NCBI RefSeq assembly: GCF_000332075.2
Contig: NZ_ALVU02000001.1
Coordinates: 2,430,324-2,494,323, forward strand
Source: Synechocystis sp. PCC 7509
GTDB taxonomy: Bacteria > Cyanobacteriota > Cyanobacteriia > Cyanobacteriales > Chroococcidiopsidaceae
Reading direction: 5' to 3'
DNA: 64,000 bases
In this document: piece after piece, positions 7,696 through 15,225 of the stretch
How positions within the stretch are numbered: the stretch's first letter is position 1
Layout of the letters: every line of letters starts with the position of its first letter
Position numbers and translations under genes: made by a program
The notes under the pieces: model-generated
What the model saw: only the letters and a program-made list of their open reading frames with translations
Databases searched by the model: none
What the model was told of the DNA's origin: nothing

Positions 7696-7826
7696 TGGTG
7701 TAGCAGAGCGGGAATTGAACCCGCACCCCCGGCGAATTAAGGTTTTTTTCGTTAATAGCGATAACCCTCGATTCTGCGTCCTTTTCAGGCAAAAATTGGC
7801 GCTCTACCAATTGAGCTACCCGCCAC
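7696..7826 (-). ncRNA. Y3: tRNA-mimicking Y RNA, permuted module, encoded CCA
   Basis: The acceptor is 8 bp (GTGGCGGG with TCTGCTAC, three G-U pairs), then A and encoded CCA. The D arm is GCTC-AATTGGTA-GAGC and the T arm GCGGG-TTCAATT-CCCGC. The inserted module is related to the other three RNAs but ordered differently: UUUUUG, hairpin CCU-GAAA-AGG, ACGCAG, GAAUCGAGG and GUUAUC, then about 17 nt, then CCUUAAUUC, which pairs with GAAUCGAGG in 8 of 9 positions. In Y1 and Y2 the CCUUA strand comes first. The core pentamer is CGCAG (complement at 7774-7778) instead of CGAAG, so binding to Rsr may be altered. It is the promoter-proximal member of the array, 28 nt upstream of Y2. Confidence 0.72.
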
Positions 7827-7895
7827 AAGTAATTTAATCCTCATCACTAAATATCAATCGTTTTCCAACATCTCGGTGAAATGCTTTGTATTACA

Positions 7896-7924
7896 AATGT
7901 AGTATATGTATTTTCAATTGTCAA
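7896..7924 (-). promoter_or_regulatory. Probable promoter of the Y3-Y2-Y1-rsr-Y4 unit
   Basis: On the minus strand a perfect -35 TTGACA (7919-7924) is followed after 17 nt by TACATT (7896-7901), which matches four of six positions of the -10 consensus. Transcription would start about 60 nt before Y3. menB starts divergently at 8013, so this spacer serves both directions. No comparable promoter is visible between Y3 and rsr. Confidence 0.5.
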
Positions 7925-8012
7925 GAGTTGGAGCAATAATTTTAGGTTTTTGGCTCAAAGTCACTACGCGCGCTAAAATTCTGGGGCTAAAATAAGCGCG
8001 ATCGCCTTTACT

Positions 8013-8846
8013 ATGACAATAAATTGGGAAACCGCCAAAACCTACGAAGACATCTTCTATCACAAAGCTGATGGCATCGCCAAAATTACTATCAATCGCC
8101 CCCACAAGCGCAACGCCTTCCGCCCAAAAACTGTTTTTGAACTCTACAATGCGTTCGCTGATGCTAGAGAAGATACAAGTATTGGTGTAGTTCTATTTAC
8201 GGGTGCGGGTCCGCATACTGATGGCAAATACGCCTTTTGTTCTGGCGGCGATCAAAGCGTACGCGGTGATGCTGGCTATATAGATGATGATGGTGTTCCC
8301 CGCCTCAATGTCTTAGACTTGCAACGCCTGATACGTTCTATGCCTAAAGTTATTATTGCTTTAGTAGCTGGCTATGCGATCGGTGGCGGTCATGTTTTAC
8401 ATTTGATTTGCGATCTAACTATTGCCGCCGATAACGCTATATTTGGGCAAACTGGCCCAAAAGTCGGGAGTTTTGATGGTGGATTTGGTGCGAGTTATCT
8501 GGCGCGGATTGTGGGGCAAAAAAAGGCGCGAGAAATTTGGTATTTATGCCGCCAATACACCGCTACTCAAGCGCTGGAAATGGGTTTAGTTAATACCATC
8601 GTCCCAGTGGAACAATTAGAAATAGAAGGTATCCAATGGGCAAAAGAAATATTAGAAAAAAGCCCGATCGCAATTCGTTGTCTAAAGTCGGCTTTTAACG
8701 CTGATTGTGACGGACAAGCAGGGTTACAGGAATTAGCCGGTAATGCCACTATGCTTTATTACATGACTCAAGAAGGCGCAGAGGGCAAACAAGCATTTTT
8801 AGAAAAACGTCCCCCCAACTTTCGCTCTTTTCCTTGGTTGCCTTAA
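8013..8846 (+). CDS. menB: 1,4-dihydroxy-2-naphthoyl-CoA synthase
   Basis: This crotonase-fold enzyme of 277 residues closes the second ring of the naphthoquinone by converting o-succinylbenzoyl-CoA to 1,4-dihydroxy-2-naphthoyl-CoA. In cyanobacteria this leads to phylloquinone for photosystem I. Recognisable marks are [10 protein letters not shown] near residue 30, the MenB-type FCSGGDQ loop, the oxyanion-hole segment [24 protein letters not shown], and the typical C-terminus [13 protein letters not shown]. The GDQ at the active site is the bicarbonate-dependent type. Length and ends match the family. No other men gene is adjacent. A strong terminator follows about 55 nt after the stop. Confidence 0.96.
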   Translation: MTINWETAKTYEDIFYHKADGIAKITINRPHKRNAFRPKTVFELYNAFADAREDTSIGVVLFTGAGPHTDGKYAFCSGGDQSVRGDAGYIDDDGVPRLNVLDLQRLIRSMPKVIIALVAGYAIGGGHVLHLICDLTIAADNAIFGQTGPKVGSFDGGFGASYLARIVGQKKAREIWYLCRQYTATQALEMGLVNTIVPVEQLEIEGIQWAKEILEKSPIAIRCLKSAFNADCDGQAGLQELAGNATMLYYMTQEGAEGKQAFLEKRPPNFRSFPWLP

Positions 8847-8900
8847 GTTGAAGGTTTTATAAATTACTTTTTGGCTAATAAAATTTATAAGCAATATAAA

Positions 8901-8934
8901 AAATCGCACCTCTAATTAATTGAGGTGCGATTTT
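8901..8934 (+). terminator. Intrinsic terminator after menB
   Basis: AAATCGCACCTC and GAGGTGCGATTTT form a perfect GC-rich stem with an AT loop, with T residues at the 3' side and A residues at the 5' side. It could work in both directions and also serve the minus-strand gene ending at 9017. Confidence 0.85.
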
Positions 8935-9016
8935 AATCTAGATGTTAAATCAGTATACAAAAATGAGAAATCTAAAACTTTGAGCAGGCTAAAACACATT
9001 TTCTGTTTTTATTGTT

Positions 9017-9331
9017 TTATACTCTAGCGCTGCATCTATCTAATTGCGTATTAGTTGTTGGTCTAATTACTTGGTTAGACTTTTCGGAAGATTGGTTTAT
9101 TTCACGAACTAAAGGACGCTCGGCAGCTACGGCAGGCATTGCATCAGGCAAATTCATCATGTCTTCTAAGTTTTCCCAAGAGGGAGCAAAGGCGGGGATC
9201 GCCAAAGAGCAAGCCTTCCAGCCTCCGTGGACCGAGCCATCTAGCAATTGGCACGTACCACCACGTCGTCCTTCTGACTTGTAATAACGGCAATAACGGC
9301 AAGCCGATGTAAGGAGGTTTGAGGTTTTCAT
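9017..9331 (-). CDS. Conserved cysteine-containing cyanobacterial protein
   Basis: This is a 104-residue soluble protein of unknown function. The N-terminal half contains CRYCRYYKSEGRRGGTC followed by LLDGSVHGGWKAC and LAIPAFAPSWE, a segment I recognise as conserved among cyanobacteria. Five cysteines with C-x2-C spacing suggest a metal site or redox pair. The C-terminal 40 residues look unstructured. The ATG at 9331 lacks a strong ribosome-binding site. It converges on the menB terminator and has no functional neighbour. Confidence 0.7.
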   Translation of the reverse strand: MKTSNLLTSACRYCRYYKSEGRRGGTCQLLDGSVHGGWKACSLAIPAFAPSWENLEDMMNLPDAMPAVAAERPLVREINQSSEKSNQVIRPTTNTQLDRCSARV

Positions 9332-9828
9332 AAAAGGCTGACTGAAGAACTATCTATGTCTTTCATTTTGCTACTATGAAGAAAACGCCCTTTCTTTATC
9401 AAAGTATTATGAGACATGGTTTGTAGCGATCCCTAAGCAAAATTCATTTCATACTTTCTTTAGATTGTGATGAGATTTAACTTAGTTTTAGTAATATTTC
9501 GACATAAAGGATTTACTTACGTAGTAATTTTAATAAATTCAATTTGGGGATCAATGTTAAACAATTTTTAATTGCTGTAAAATTGGCTGCAATTTACGAA
9601 AAAACTATATTAAGAACAAGTAAACTTATGCTTATATTTAATCAAAATAACTGGTGTGCAAGCGCGAAAACGATCGCAAAGTAGCTATTATTCCGTGCTT
9701 TTGGGGATGTGAATATTAAAGAATTGATGTTTATATGCAAAAGCTCAGTAACTTCACGGATGAAGAAAAACAAATAAATAATTAATTAAAAGATGCCTAA
9801 AAAGATAATTGCTTCTAGCTGATTAGCT
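9332..9828. other. Intergenic region, about 500 bp
   Basis: AT-rich spacer between two minus-strand genes. I see no open frame above about 20 codons with a start, no tRNA and no strong hairpin. A TTACTTACGTAGTAA near 9510 is a weak palindrome. It probably holds the promoter of the gene ending at 9017. Confidence 0.5.
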
Positions 9829-10380
9829 CTAAAACTCTTTCACAGCGCAAATACAGCAAACTTGCCAGCGTTGTAATTCCCCAGGAGGCGTAGGAGCTTG
9901 GCATTGAGGACAAAGAGGCAAATTACAATTTTTCTGCTGCGTTGTTTTTACCCACTGGCTAAAGGCTGCTTGAGCATCTTTGCACTTAGGTGCTTTGGGT
10001 TCAGTTGAGGTAGCTTTCGCCAAAACGCTAGGATGAACGCCCCCAAAAAAATTATCAGCAGTGGCGCGATTTTTGGCAATAGTTTCGGGCCGTTGCCATT
10101 GCGCCGTCGAAAAGCGAATATCAGTTAAAGGACTAGGCAAATAAACATTTAGCTTAGTTAAAATACGCGATCGCTCCATAGTCAAAGTCTGCGCCCAAGC
10201 GGCGCTAGAAGTTGCCACCCACAACACATTTTTTTGGATTGATAATAATTGAGTATGGGGAGTAATAGCACTACCCACAACTTGCGACCAATATTGCAAC
10301 GCTAGTTGAAAAGGCTGTTGTTGCAAGCTGCTTTGCTGAAGGACATTAGCTAAAATCCGATCGATGGATTTGAAGGACAT
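9829..10380 (-). CDS. dciA: DciA-like protein (DUF721) with C-terminal zinc-ribbon-like tail
   Basis: The 183-residue protein starts with the DUF721/DciA domain (about residues 1-95), including ILANVLQQ, a YWSQVVG segment and LWVATSSAAWAQTL. DciA is the ancestral bacterial loader of the replicative helicase DnaB and is the expected one in cyanobacteria, which lack DnaC. The C-terminus carries CPQC and CCIC pairs (about residues 157-178) that could bind zinc, joined by a linker. It is divergent from pspA, with a spacer of about 140 bp. Confidence 0.82.
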   Translation of the reverse strand: MSFKSIDRILANVLQQSSLQQQPFQLALQYWSQVVGSAITPHTQLLSIQKNVLWVATSSAAWAQTLTMERSRILTKLNVYLPSPLTDIRFSTAQWQRPETIAKNRATADNFFGGVHPSVLAKATSTEPKAPKCKDAQAAFSQWVKTTQQKNCNLPLCPQCQAPTPPGELQRWQVCCICAVKEF

Positions 10381-10518
10381 GGCAGGATTTAGAGTGGGAA
10401 TACCAAAAGAAGCGATACGATAAATTTAATTGCCCAACAGATTTTACTTAAATTATAGGTAGTCCGCATGGCGGTGAAGGGCGATCGCAGCAGAAAAACG
10501 TGAATGGAGAACCGTCCC

Positions 10519-11217
10519 ATGGGACTGATTGACCGCATCAAACGAGTAATTCGCGCCAATACTAGCGATCTAGTCAGCAAAGCAGAAGATCCAGAAAAAG
10601 TGCTAGAGCAAACTGTTGCCGAAATGCAAGACGATTTGGTGCAATTGCGGCAAGCTGTAGCTAGTGCGATCGCTACCCAAAAACGTACCGAAAGGCAAGC
10701 AAATCAAGCGGAATCTGTCGCCCAAGACTGGTACAGCCGCGCTCAACTAGCCTTAAATCAAAATAATGAAGTTTTAGCCAAAGAAGCCCTAACTAAGCGC
10801 AAATCTTACCAAGAAACCGCTACAGCCCTAAAAGCTCAAATGAGCGAGCAAAGTAGTGTTGTCAACAGGATTAAAAAAGATATGCAAACTTTAGAACTAA
10901 AAATTGGCGAACTAAAAACAAAAAAAGATATGTATATCGCTAGAGCGCGTTCGGCAACCGCTTCACAAAGGCTAAATGAAATGTTAGGAGGAGTCAATAC
11001 AACAAGTTCTTTAAATGCCTTTGCCCAAATGGAAGAAAAAGTATTACAACTTGAGGCACAATCAGAGGCGATCGCCGAACTTGGAACTGATGACTTACAA
11101 AAACAATTTACTTCTCTTGCCGCCGCCAGCGATGTCGATGCGGAACTAGCGGCATTGAAAGCTCAAATATCATCAAACCCCGCCCAGCTACCGCCTAAAT
11201 CTATAGAAGAATCCTAG
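10519..11217 (+). CDS. pspA: PspA/IM30 family membrane-remodelling protein
   Basis: The start is the ATG at 10519 (MGLIDRIKR), because GGAG lies about 9 nt upstream; an in-frame ATG at 10504 sits on top of that signal. The chain of 232 residues is almost wholly helical: the amphipathic membrane helix MGLIDRIKRVIRAN, the conserved AEDPEKVLEQ motif, then long coiled coils to residue 215. The family forms ESCRT-III-like rods and rings that stabilise membranes under stress. It is shorter than the next gene and lacks its C-terminal helix, so it is the PspA paralogue rather than Vipp1. The two genes are tandem with 186 bp between them and probably arose by duplication. Confidence 0.9.
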   Translation: MGLIDRIKRVIRANTSDLVSKAEDPEKVLEQTVAEMQDDLVQLRQAVASAIATQKRTERQANQAESVAQDWYSRAQLALNQNNEVLAKEALTKRKSYQETATALKAQMSEQSSVVNRIKKDMQTLELKIGELKTKKDMYIARARSATASQRLNEMLGGVNTTSSLNAFAQMEEKVLQLEAQSEAIAELGTDDLQKQFTSLAAASDVDAELAALKAQISSNPAQLPPKSIEES

Positions 11218-11403
11218 AAGAATTGTTAATATAGCTAGTAGTAAAAATTGCTTAAAAATTATCCTTACTGGGAGCAGAAGTAAAACGCTTGAGCTTAAGT
11301 TAAAAATAACAGCATAGGCTCATTGGTTGAATTTAAACTAGGCATTCAATTAGCCGCCCCGTCCATAAACCCTTGTAAACCTAAAACGGAATTAATAATA
11401 GTT

Positions 11404-12186
11404 ATGGGATTATTTGATCGCATTAGCCGAGTTGTCAGATCGAACCTGAACGATATGGTCAGCAATGCTGAAGACCCAGAAAAAATGTTAGAGCAGTCGA
11501 TCCTAGAAATGCAGGAAGACTTGGTTCAGTTGCGTCAAGGTGTGGCTCAAGCGATCGCCGCGCAAAAACGCTCCGAACAGCAGTACAATCAATCACAAAA
11601 TGAAGCTAATAAGTGGCAGCGCAACGCCCAACTAGCATTACAAAAAGGTGACGAAAACCTAGCCCGTCAAGCTTTGGAGCGCAAAAAAAGCTTTGGTGAA
11701 ACAGCTACTAGCCTAAGAACTAGCCTAGATTCCCAAGTCGGTCAAATTGACACTCTCAAGCGTAGCTTAATTGGACTTGAAAGCAAAATCTCTGAGGCGA
11801 AAACCAAAAAAGATATGCTCAAAGCCCGTAGTGCCGCAGCTAAAGCCCAAGAGAACTTACAAAGTACCGTAGGCAGATTGGGAACAAGCAGCGCCATGGC
11901 AGCTTTTGAGCGGATGGAAGAAAAAGTATTGATGCAGGAAGCCCGCGCTCAGTCGGCGCAAGAATTGGCAGGATCGGATCTAGAGAGCCAATTTGCGATG
12001 TTAGAATCCGGTAGCGGTGTAGACGATGAATTAGCCGCCCTCAAAGCTCAAATGTCTTTAGGCCCTGCTACTTCTGCGAGTACCCCTTCACTTCCTCAAG
12101 CCACCGATAAACCAGCCAACCCACAATCTAACGAGGTTGTAGATGCGGAACTAGACCAGTTACGCAAGCAGTTAGACAACCTTTAA
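11404..12186 (+). CDS. vipp1: Vipp1/IM30, thylakoid membrane maintenance protein
   Basis: The start is the ATG at 11404 (MGLFDRISR). The open frame upstream to 11323 is not family-like. The protein has 260 residues: amphipathic helix 0, AEDPEKMLEQ, long coiled coil, then a Pro/Ser-rich linker (about 216-240) and a final helix VVDAELDQLRKQLDNL. That linker and C-terminal helix separate Vipp1 from PspA. Vipp1 forms ESCRT-III-like assemblies needed for thylakoid biogenesis and repair. The upstream paralogue is 10519-11217. An inverted repeat follows the stop and may end the transcript. Confidence 0.93.
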   Translation: MGLFDRISRVVRSNLNDMVSNAEDPEKMLEQSILEMQEDLVQLRQGVAQAIAAQKRSEQQYNQSQNEANKWQRNAQLALQKGDENLARQALERKKSFGETATSLRTSLDSQVGQIDTLKRSLIGLESKISEAKTKKDMLKARSAAAKAQENLQSTVGRLGTSSAMAAFERMEEKVLMQEARAQSAQELAGSDLESQFAMLESGSGVDDELAALKAQMSLGPATSASTPSLPQATDKPANPQSNEVVDAELDQLRKQLDNL

Positions 12187-12211
12187 GTTGCCCGCAAGTC
12201 TAAACCAAATC

Positions 12212-12256
12212 AGCACTCTAGTAGACCATTACTAGCAATTAGTCTATTAGAGTGCT
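12212..12256 (+). terminator. Inverted repeat after vipp1, possible terminator
   Basis: AGCACTCTAGTAGAC and GTCTATTAGAGTGCT form a 15-bp stem with one G-T pair and a 15-nt loop. There is no clear T run after it, so it may be an RNA-stabilising hairpin instead. Confidence 0.5.
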
Positions 12257-12325
12257 TTAGACAGAGTAATAATTTTTAGCGGTCAGTTCGGTTTATTGTA
12301 GGAAAAGGCTTAAACAATAAAATTT

Positions 12326-12652
12326 ATGAGTAACGCGATCGCCATTAACGATCCAGAATTTGACACCGAAGTAATCCAAGCAAGTCAGCCAGTTTTAGTA
12401 TACTTTTGGGCTGCTTGGTGCGGCCCTTGTCGTTTGATGTCCCCAGTCATAAACTGGGCAGCAGAGAACTATAGCGATCGCTTGAAAGTAGTAAAAATGG
12501 AAGTAGACCCAAATCAAGTCACCGTCAAGCAATATCAGGTGGAAGGCGTACCCGCGTTAAGACTATTTCAAGGTTCGCAGCTAATAGCCTCCTCCGAAGG
12601 TGCGATCGCTAAACCCAAATTAATTAGCTTTCTCGATCCTCATCTCAATTAA
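12326..12652 (+). CDS. Thioredoxin-family protein
   Basis: This is a single thioredoxin domain of 108 residues with the classical WCGPC active site (Cys32 and Cys35) and the cis-proline in GVPAL (Pro76). The N-terminus has no signal peptide, so it acts in the cytoplasm on disulfides of target enzymes. Downstream of the active site the sequence differs from the major plant m-type thioredoxin (RLMSPVINWAAENYSD), so it is probably one of the minor cyanobacterial thioredoxins. The aminotransferase gene follows after 29 bp and may be co-transcribed. Confidence 0.92.
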   Translation: MSNAIAINDPEFDTEVIQASQPVLVYFWAAWCGPCRLMSPVINWAAENYSDRLKVVKMEVDPNQVTVKQYQVEGVPALRLFQGSQLIASSEGAIAKPKLISFLDPHLN

Positions 12653-12681
12653 TAGCGCGATCGCACCTTCAAAAATTGGTT

Positions 12682-13863
12682 ATGGAATTTGCTAAACGTT
12701 TAAATTTTCTGCAAGCAAATGTGTTTGCTGATATGGATAAAGCAAAGGCGATTGCGAGAGCGGCAGGTAAGGAGATAATCGACTTGTCTTTGGGTTCTTC
12801 TGACTTAGCTACTGCACCGCACGTAATTGACGCAATTGCCCAATCGCTGCACGATCCTCGTACTCACGGTTATTTGCTGTTTAACGGGACGCAAAAATTC
12901 CGTCAAGCGGCGGCTAATTGGTACGAGCAAAAGTTTGGCATTGCGGTAGATCCAGAAACTGAAGTTTTGCCCTTAATTGGCTCTCAAGAAGGTACAGCCC
13001 ATTTACCCCTAGCAATACTAAATCCTGGCGATTACGCTCTATTGCTCGATCCGGGATATCCTTCTCATGCGGGGGGAGTTTATCTAGCTAACGGGCAAAT
13101 TTACCCGATGCCAGTTCTAGCAGAAAATGCCTTTTTACCAGTGTTTGAGGATATTCCTGCTACCGTTCTTGCTCAATCGAAGATGATGGTACTTAGCTAC
13201 CCTCATAATCCCACCAGTGCGATCGCACCTCTTACTTTTTTTCAAACCGCCGTTGCTTTTTGTCAGCAGCATAATTTAGTTTTAGTCCATGATTTTCCCT
13301 ACGTGGATATGGTATTTGACGAGCAAGTAGCACCCTCAGTTTTGCAAGCTGATGTTGATAAAAGCGTGTCTATTGAGTTTTTTACTCTTTCTAAGTCCTA
13401 CAATATGGGCGGTTTTCGCGTTGGTTATGCGATCGGTAACTCTCAACTAATTCAAGCTTTAAGACAAGTAAAAGCCGCCGTTGACTTTAATCAGTATCAA
13501 GGAATCTTAAACGGGGCGATCGCTGCAATGACTGGCGATCAAGCCGGGGTAGAAGCTGCTAAAGACACCTTCCGTCAACGTCGAGATACTTTTATCACAG
13601 CTTTAAACCAAATTGGCTGGCTTGTTCCTACTCCCTCCGCCACTATGTATATTTGGGCAAAGTTACCCGCTCCTTGGTCTAGTAATTCTATAGAGTTTTG
13701 CACTCATTTAGTAGAAGCTACCGGAGTTGCGGCTTCCCCTGGTGCAGGCTTTGGCAAATTTGGCGAGGGGTACGTGAGATTTGCTTTGGTACACGAGCCA
13801 GCTATTTTAAAAGTCGCTGCTCATAAAATATCTGAGTTGTTTACCGAAAAGTTCGGCTTGTAG
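12682..13863 (+). CDS. Class I/II aminotransferase, LL-diaminopimelate aminotransferase-like
   Basis: This fold-type I PLP enzyme has 393 residues. The ATG at 12682 is preferred to the TTG two codons earlier. The PLP lysine is Lys238 in TLSKSYNMGGFRVG. The substrate and cofactor segments GSQEGTAHL, DPGYPSH and SYPHNPTSA are intact, and an Arg lies in the C-terminal domain (GYVRFALV). This set is characteristic of the DapL/ALD1-like and MalY-type groups. Several cyanobacterial genes annotated as LL-DAP aminotransferase belong here, and the true substrate cannot be settled from sequence. Lysine/peptidoglycan precursor synthesis is plausible. It lies behind the thioredoxin gene. Confidence 0.85.
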   Translation: MEFAKRLNFLQANVFADMDKAKAIARAAGKEIIDLSLGSSDLATAPHVIDAIAQSLHDPRTHGYLLFNGTQKFRQAAANWYEQKFGIAVDPETEVLPLIGSQEGTAHLPLAILNPGDYALLLDPGYPSHAGGVYLANGQIYPMPVLAENAFLPVFEDIPATVLAQSKMMVLSYPHNPTSAIAPLTFFQTAVAFCQQHNLVLVHDFPYVDMVFDEQVAPSVLQADVDKSVSIEFFTLSKSYNMGGFRVGYAIGNSQLIQALRQVKAAVDFNQYQGILNGAIAAMTGDQAGVEAAKDTFRQRRDTFITALNQIGWLVPTPSATMYIWAKLPAPWSSNSIEFCTHLVEATGVAASPGAGFGKFGEGYVRFALVHEPAILKVAAHKISELFTEKFGL

Positions 13864-14215
13864 TCCCGTTGCTTACTCCGATTTTTTGTATATGTACCCA
13901 ATTTAATCTCAAGTCTCTATTAAATACTTGACTTTTTACGCGAATAATGTTCAATTCCTAACTCTCCCAGTTTTAGAAAGTCTTTCTAAATTCATGCAAA
14001 AGGTTTATGATTAAGTTATTTACAACCTTAACTACTACCTTTAGGATGATTTTGCTTATTTAGTTTGGTTTAAAATATACAAATAAACTTTACAAAAATC
14101 TTAATATGCTTTTTAATTTAAAGTGAGCTTTGAAGTCGCACTTTAAAGCTCAATCAGTCAACTTGGCTACAACTTTTCAATACTTTTTTAATCGAGTTCC
14201 ATAACTAATAAACTC
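13864..14215. other. Intergenic region with a short inverted repeat
   Basis: About 350 bp, AT-rich, probably the promoter region of the response regulator. TGAGCTTT and AAAGCTCA, about 13 nt apart near 14125-14152, form an 8-bp inverted repeat roughly 65 bp before the GTG start. No gene is visible. Confidence 0.45.
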
Positions 14216-14653
14216 GTGGGTAGCAATAGAAAAAGTCCAAAGGTAAAATCCGGTGAAGCTTCACCCCAACATACTAAACTAAAACGTTTATTGGTTGTTG
14301 AAGATAATAATCTCAATCGGTTAATGCTAGATGATTATCTAGTTTTTTGCGGTTATCAAGTGCTTAGTTTAGCTTGTGGAGCTAAGTTTTTTGAGGAATT
14401 AGCTGCTTTTCAACCGCACTTAATTTTATTAGACTTGAAGTTGCCAGACATTGACGGTTATAGTATATTAGAGCAACTACAAAATGATTCGCAGTGGCAA
14501 AATATTCCAGTAATTATTGTTTCGGCTTTTGCTTTTAAAGCTGATAGTCAACGAGCTTTAAATCTAGGTGCGCGCCAGTATTTTATTAAACCAGTTAATC
14601 TAAACGATTTGAGCCAAGCTATTTCTCAAGAACTAAATAAGTGGTCTAATTAA
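14216..14653 (+). CDS. Single-domain response regulator (CheY-like)
   Basis: A receiver domain of about 120 residues follows a 22-residue basic tail. Phosphorylation would be at Asp73 in LLDLKLPD. The acidic pair Glu29-Asp30 and Lys125 in FIKPV complete the site, and Ser/Ala at VSAFAF give the switch position. There is no output domain, so it passes the signal by protein contact, as in phosphorelays built on hybrid kinases common in cyanobacteria. The start is GTG. No kinase is adjacent. A small gene converges from the other strand. Confidence 0.93.
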   Translation: MGSNRKSPKVKSGEASPQHTKLKRLLVVEDNNLNRLMLDDYLVFCGYQVLSLACGAKFFEELAAFQPHLILLDLKLPDIDGYSILEQLQNDSQWQNIPVIIVSAFAFKADSQRALNLGARQYFIKPVNLNDLSQAISQELNKWSN

Positions 14654-14671
14654 AAGCAAAGTAATCTAAAC

Positions 14672-14851
14672 TCAGTTCGATCTTTGGCTGTTTACATATT
14701 CTTCAAAAACTAAAGTCAAATTTTGCAAGTCTTGACCAACATCATTAACAATAGCTTCTAGTTGAGCAATTAGTAAAACTGCTGTTTGCAGCCGATTGAG
14801 GTTGGACTCAAGATCGCGGCGATACTGGTTTTCAAATTCATCTAAATTCAT
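14672..14851 (-). CDS. Small acidic helical protein, 59 residues
   Basis: The ATG at 14851 opens 59 codons ending at TGA (14672-14674). The product (MNLDEFENQYRRDLESNLNR...) is amphipathic and helical with heptad-like Leu/Ile positions, codon use like the neighbours and no rare-codon runs, so it is probably real. Its function is not recognised. The ribosome-binding site is weak. It converges on the response regulator gene, leaving 18 bp between the stops. Confidence 0.5.
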   Translation of the reverse strand: MNLDEFENQYRRDLESNLNRLQTAVLLIAQLEAIVNDVGQDLQNLTLVFEEYVNSQRSN

Positions 14852-15225
14852 ATTTATAACTAGGATATTGCTAACTTACTTAAAATTTTATTTTTATCCC
14901 TTTCTACTAATTTAATCTGCCACACAGATAAATCTATGCTTAAATGCCATAATTTCATCTTAATAATCAAAAAGTTGATAACAACTTTACAAAATTATAT
15001 AAGTATAATTTAGCACTTGTGATATTAATTTTTCAGTATTTGCACTTAAAAAACTAAAAAAATAAATCTAATACTTGCGATCGCCAGATGTCTGACAACT
15101 ATTAACCAAAGTAGAATTAAGAAACGGTGGCATTTAAGAACGGCGAAGCAGCGCCAAAACCGAGGGAAATTTTCGCTCGCAAGCTAGAGCAAAAAGCCAG
15201 CACTGTTATAAATGGGCGCAACGTG

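Noticed and set aside
7391-7826. Three tRNA genes with introns (group I or archaeal type)
   Set aside because: The inserts are about 50 nt, far too small for a group I intron, show no P7 core, and do not give clean anticodon loops in Y2 and Y3. The shared CUUG/CGAAG/UUAUC signature and the adjacent rsr gene fit Y RNAs better. The possibility is kept only as an alternative for Y1.
9012-9284. 90-codon plus-strand frame
   Set aside because: It is antisense to the conserved Cys-rich gene at 9017-9331, which has the recognisable conserved segment.
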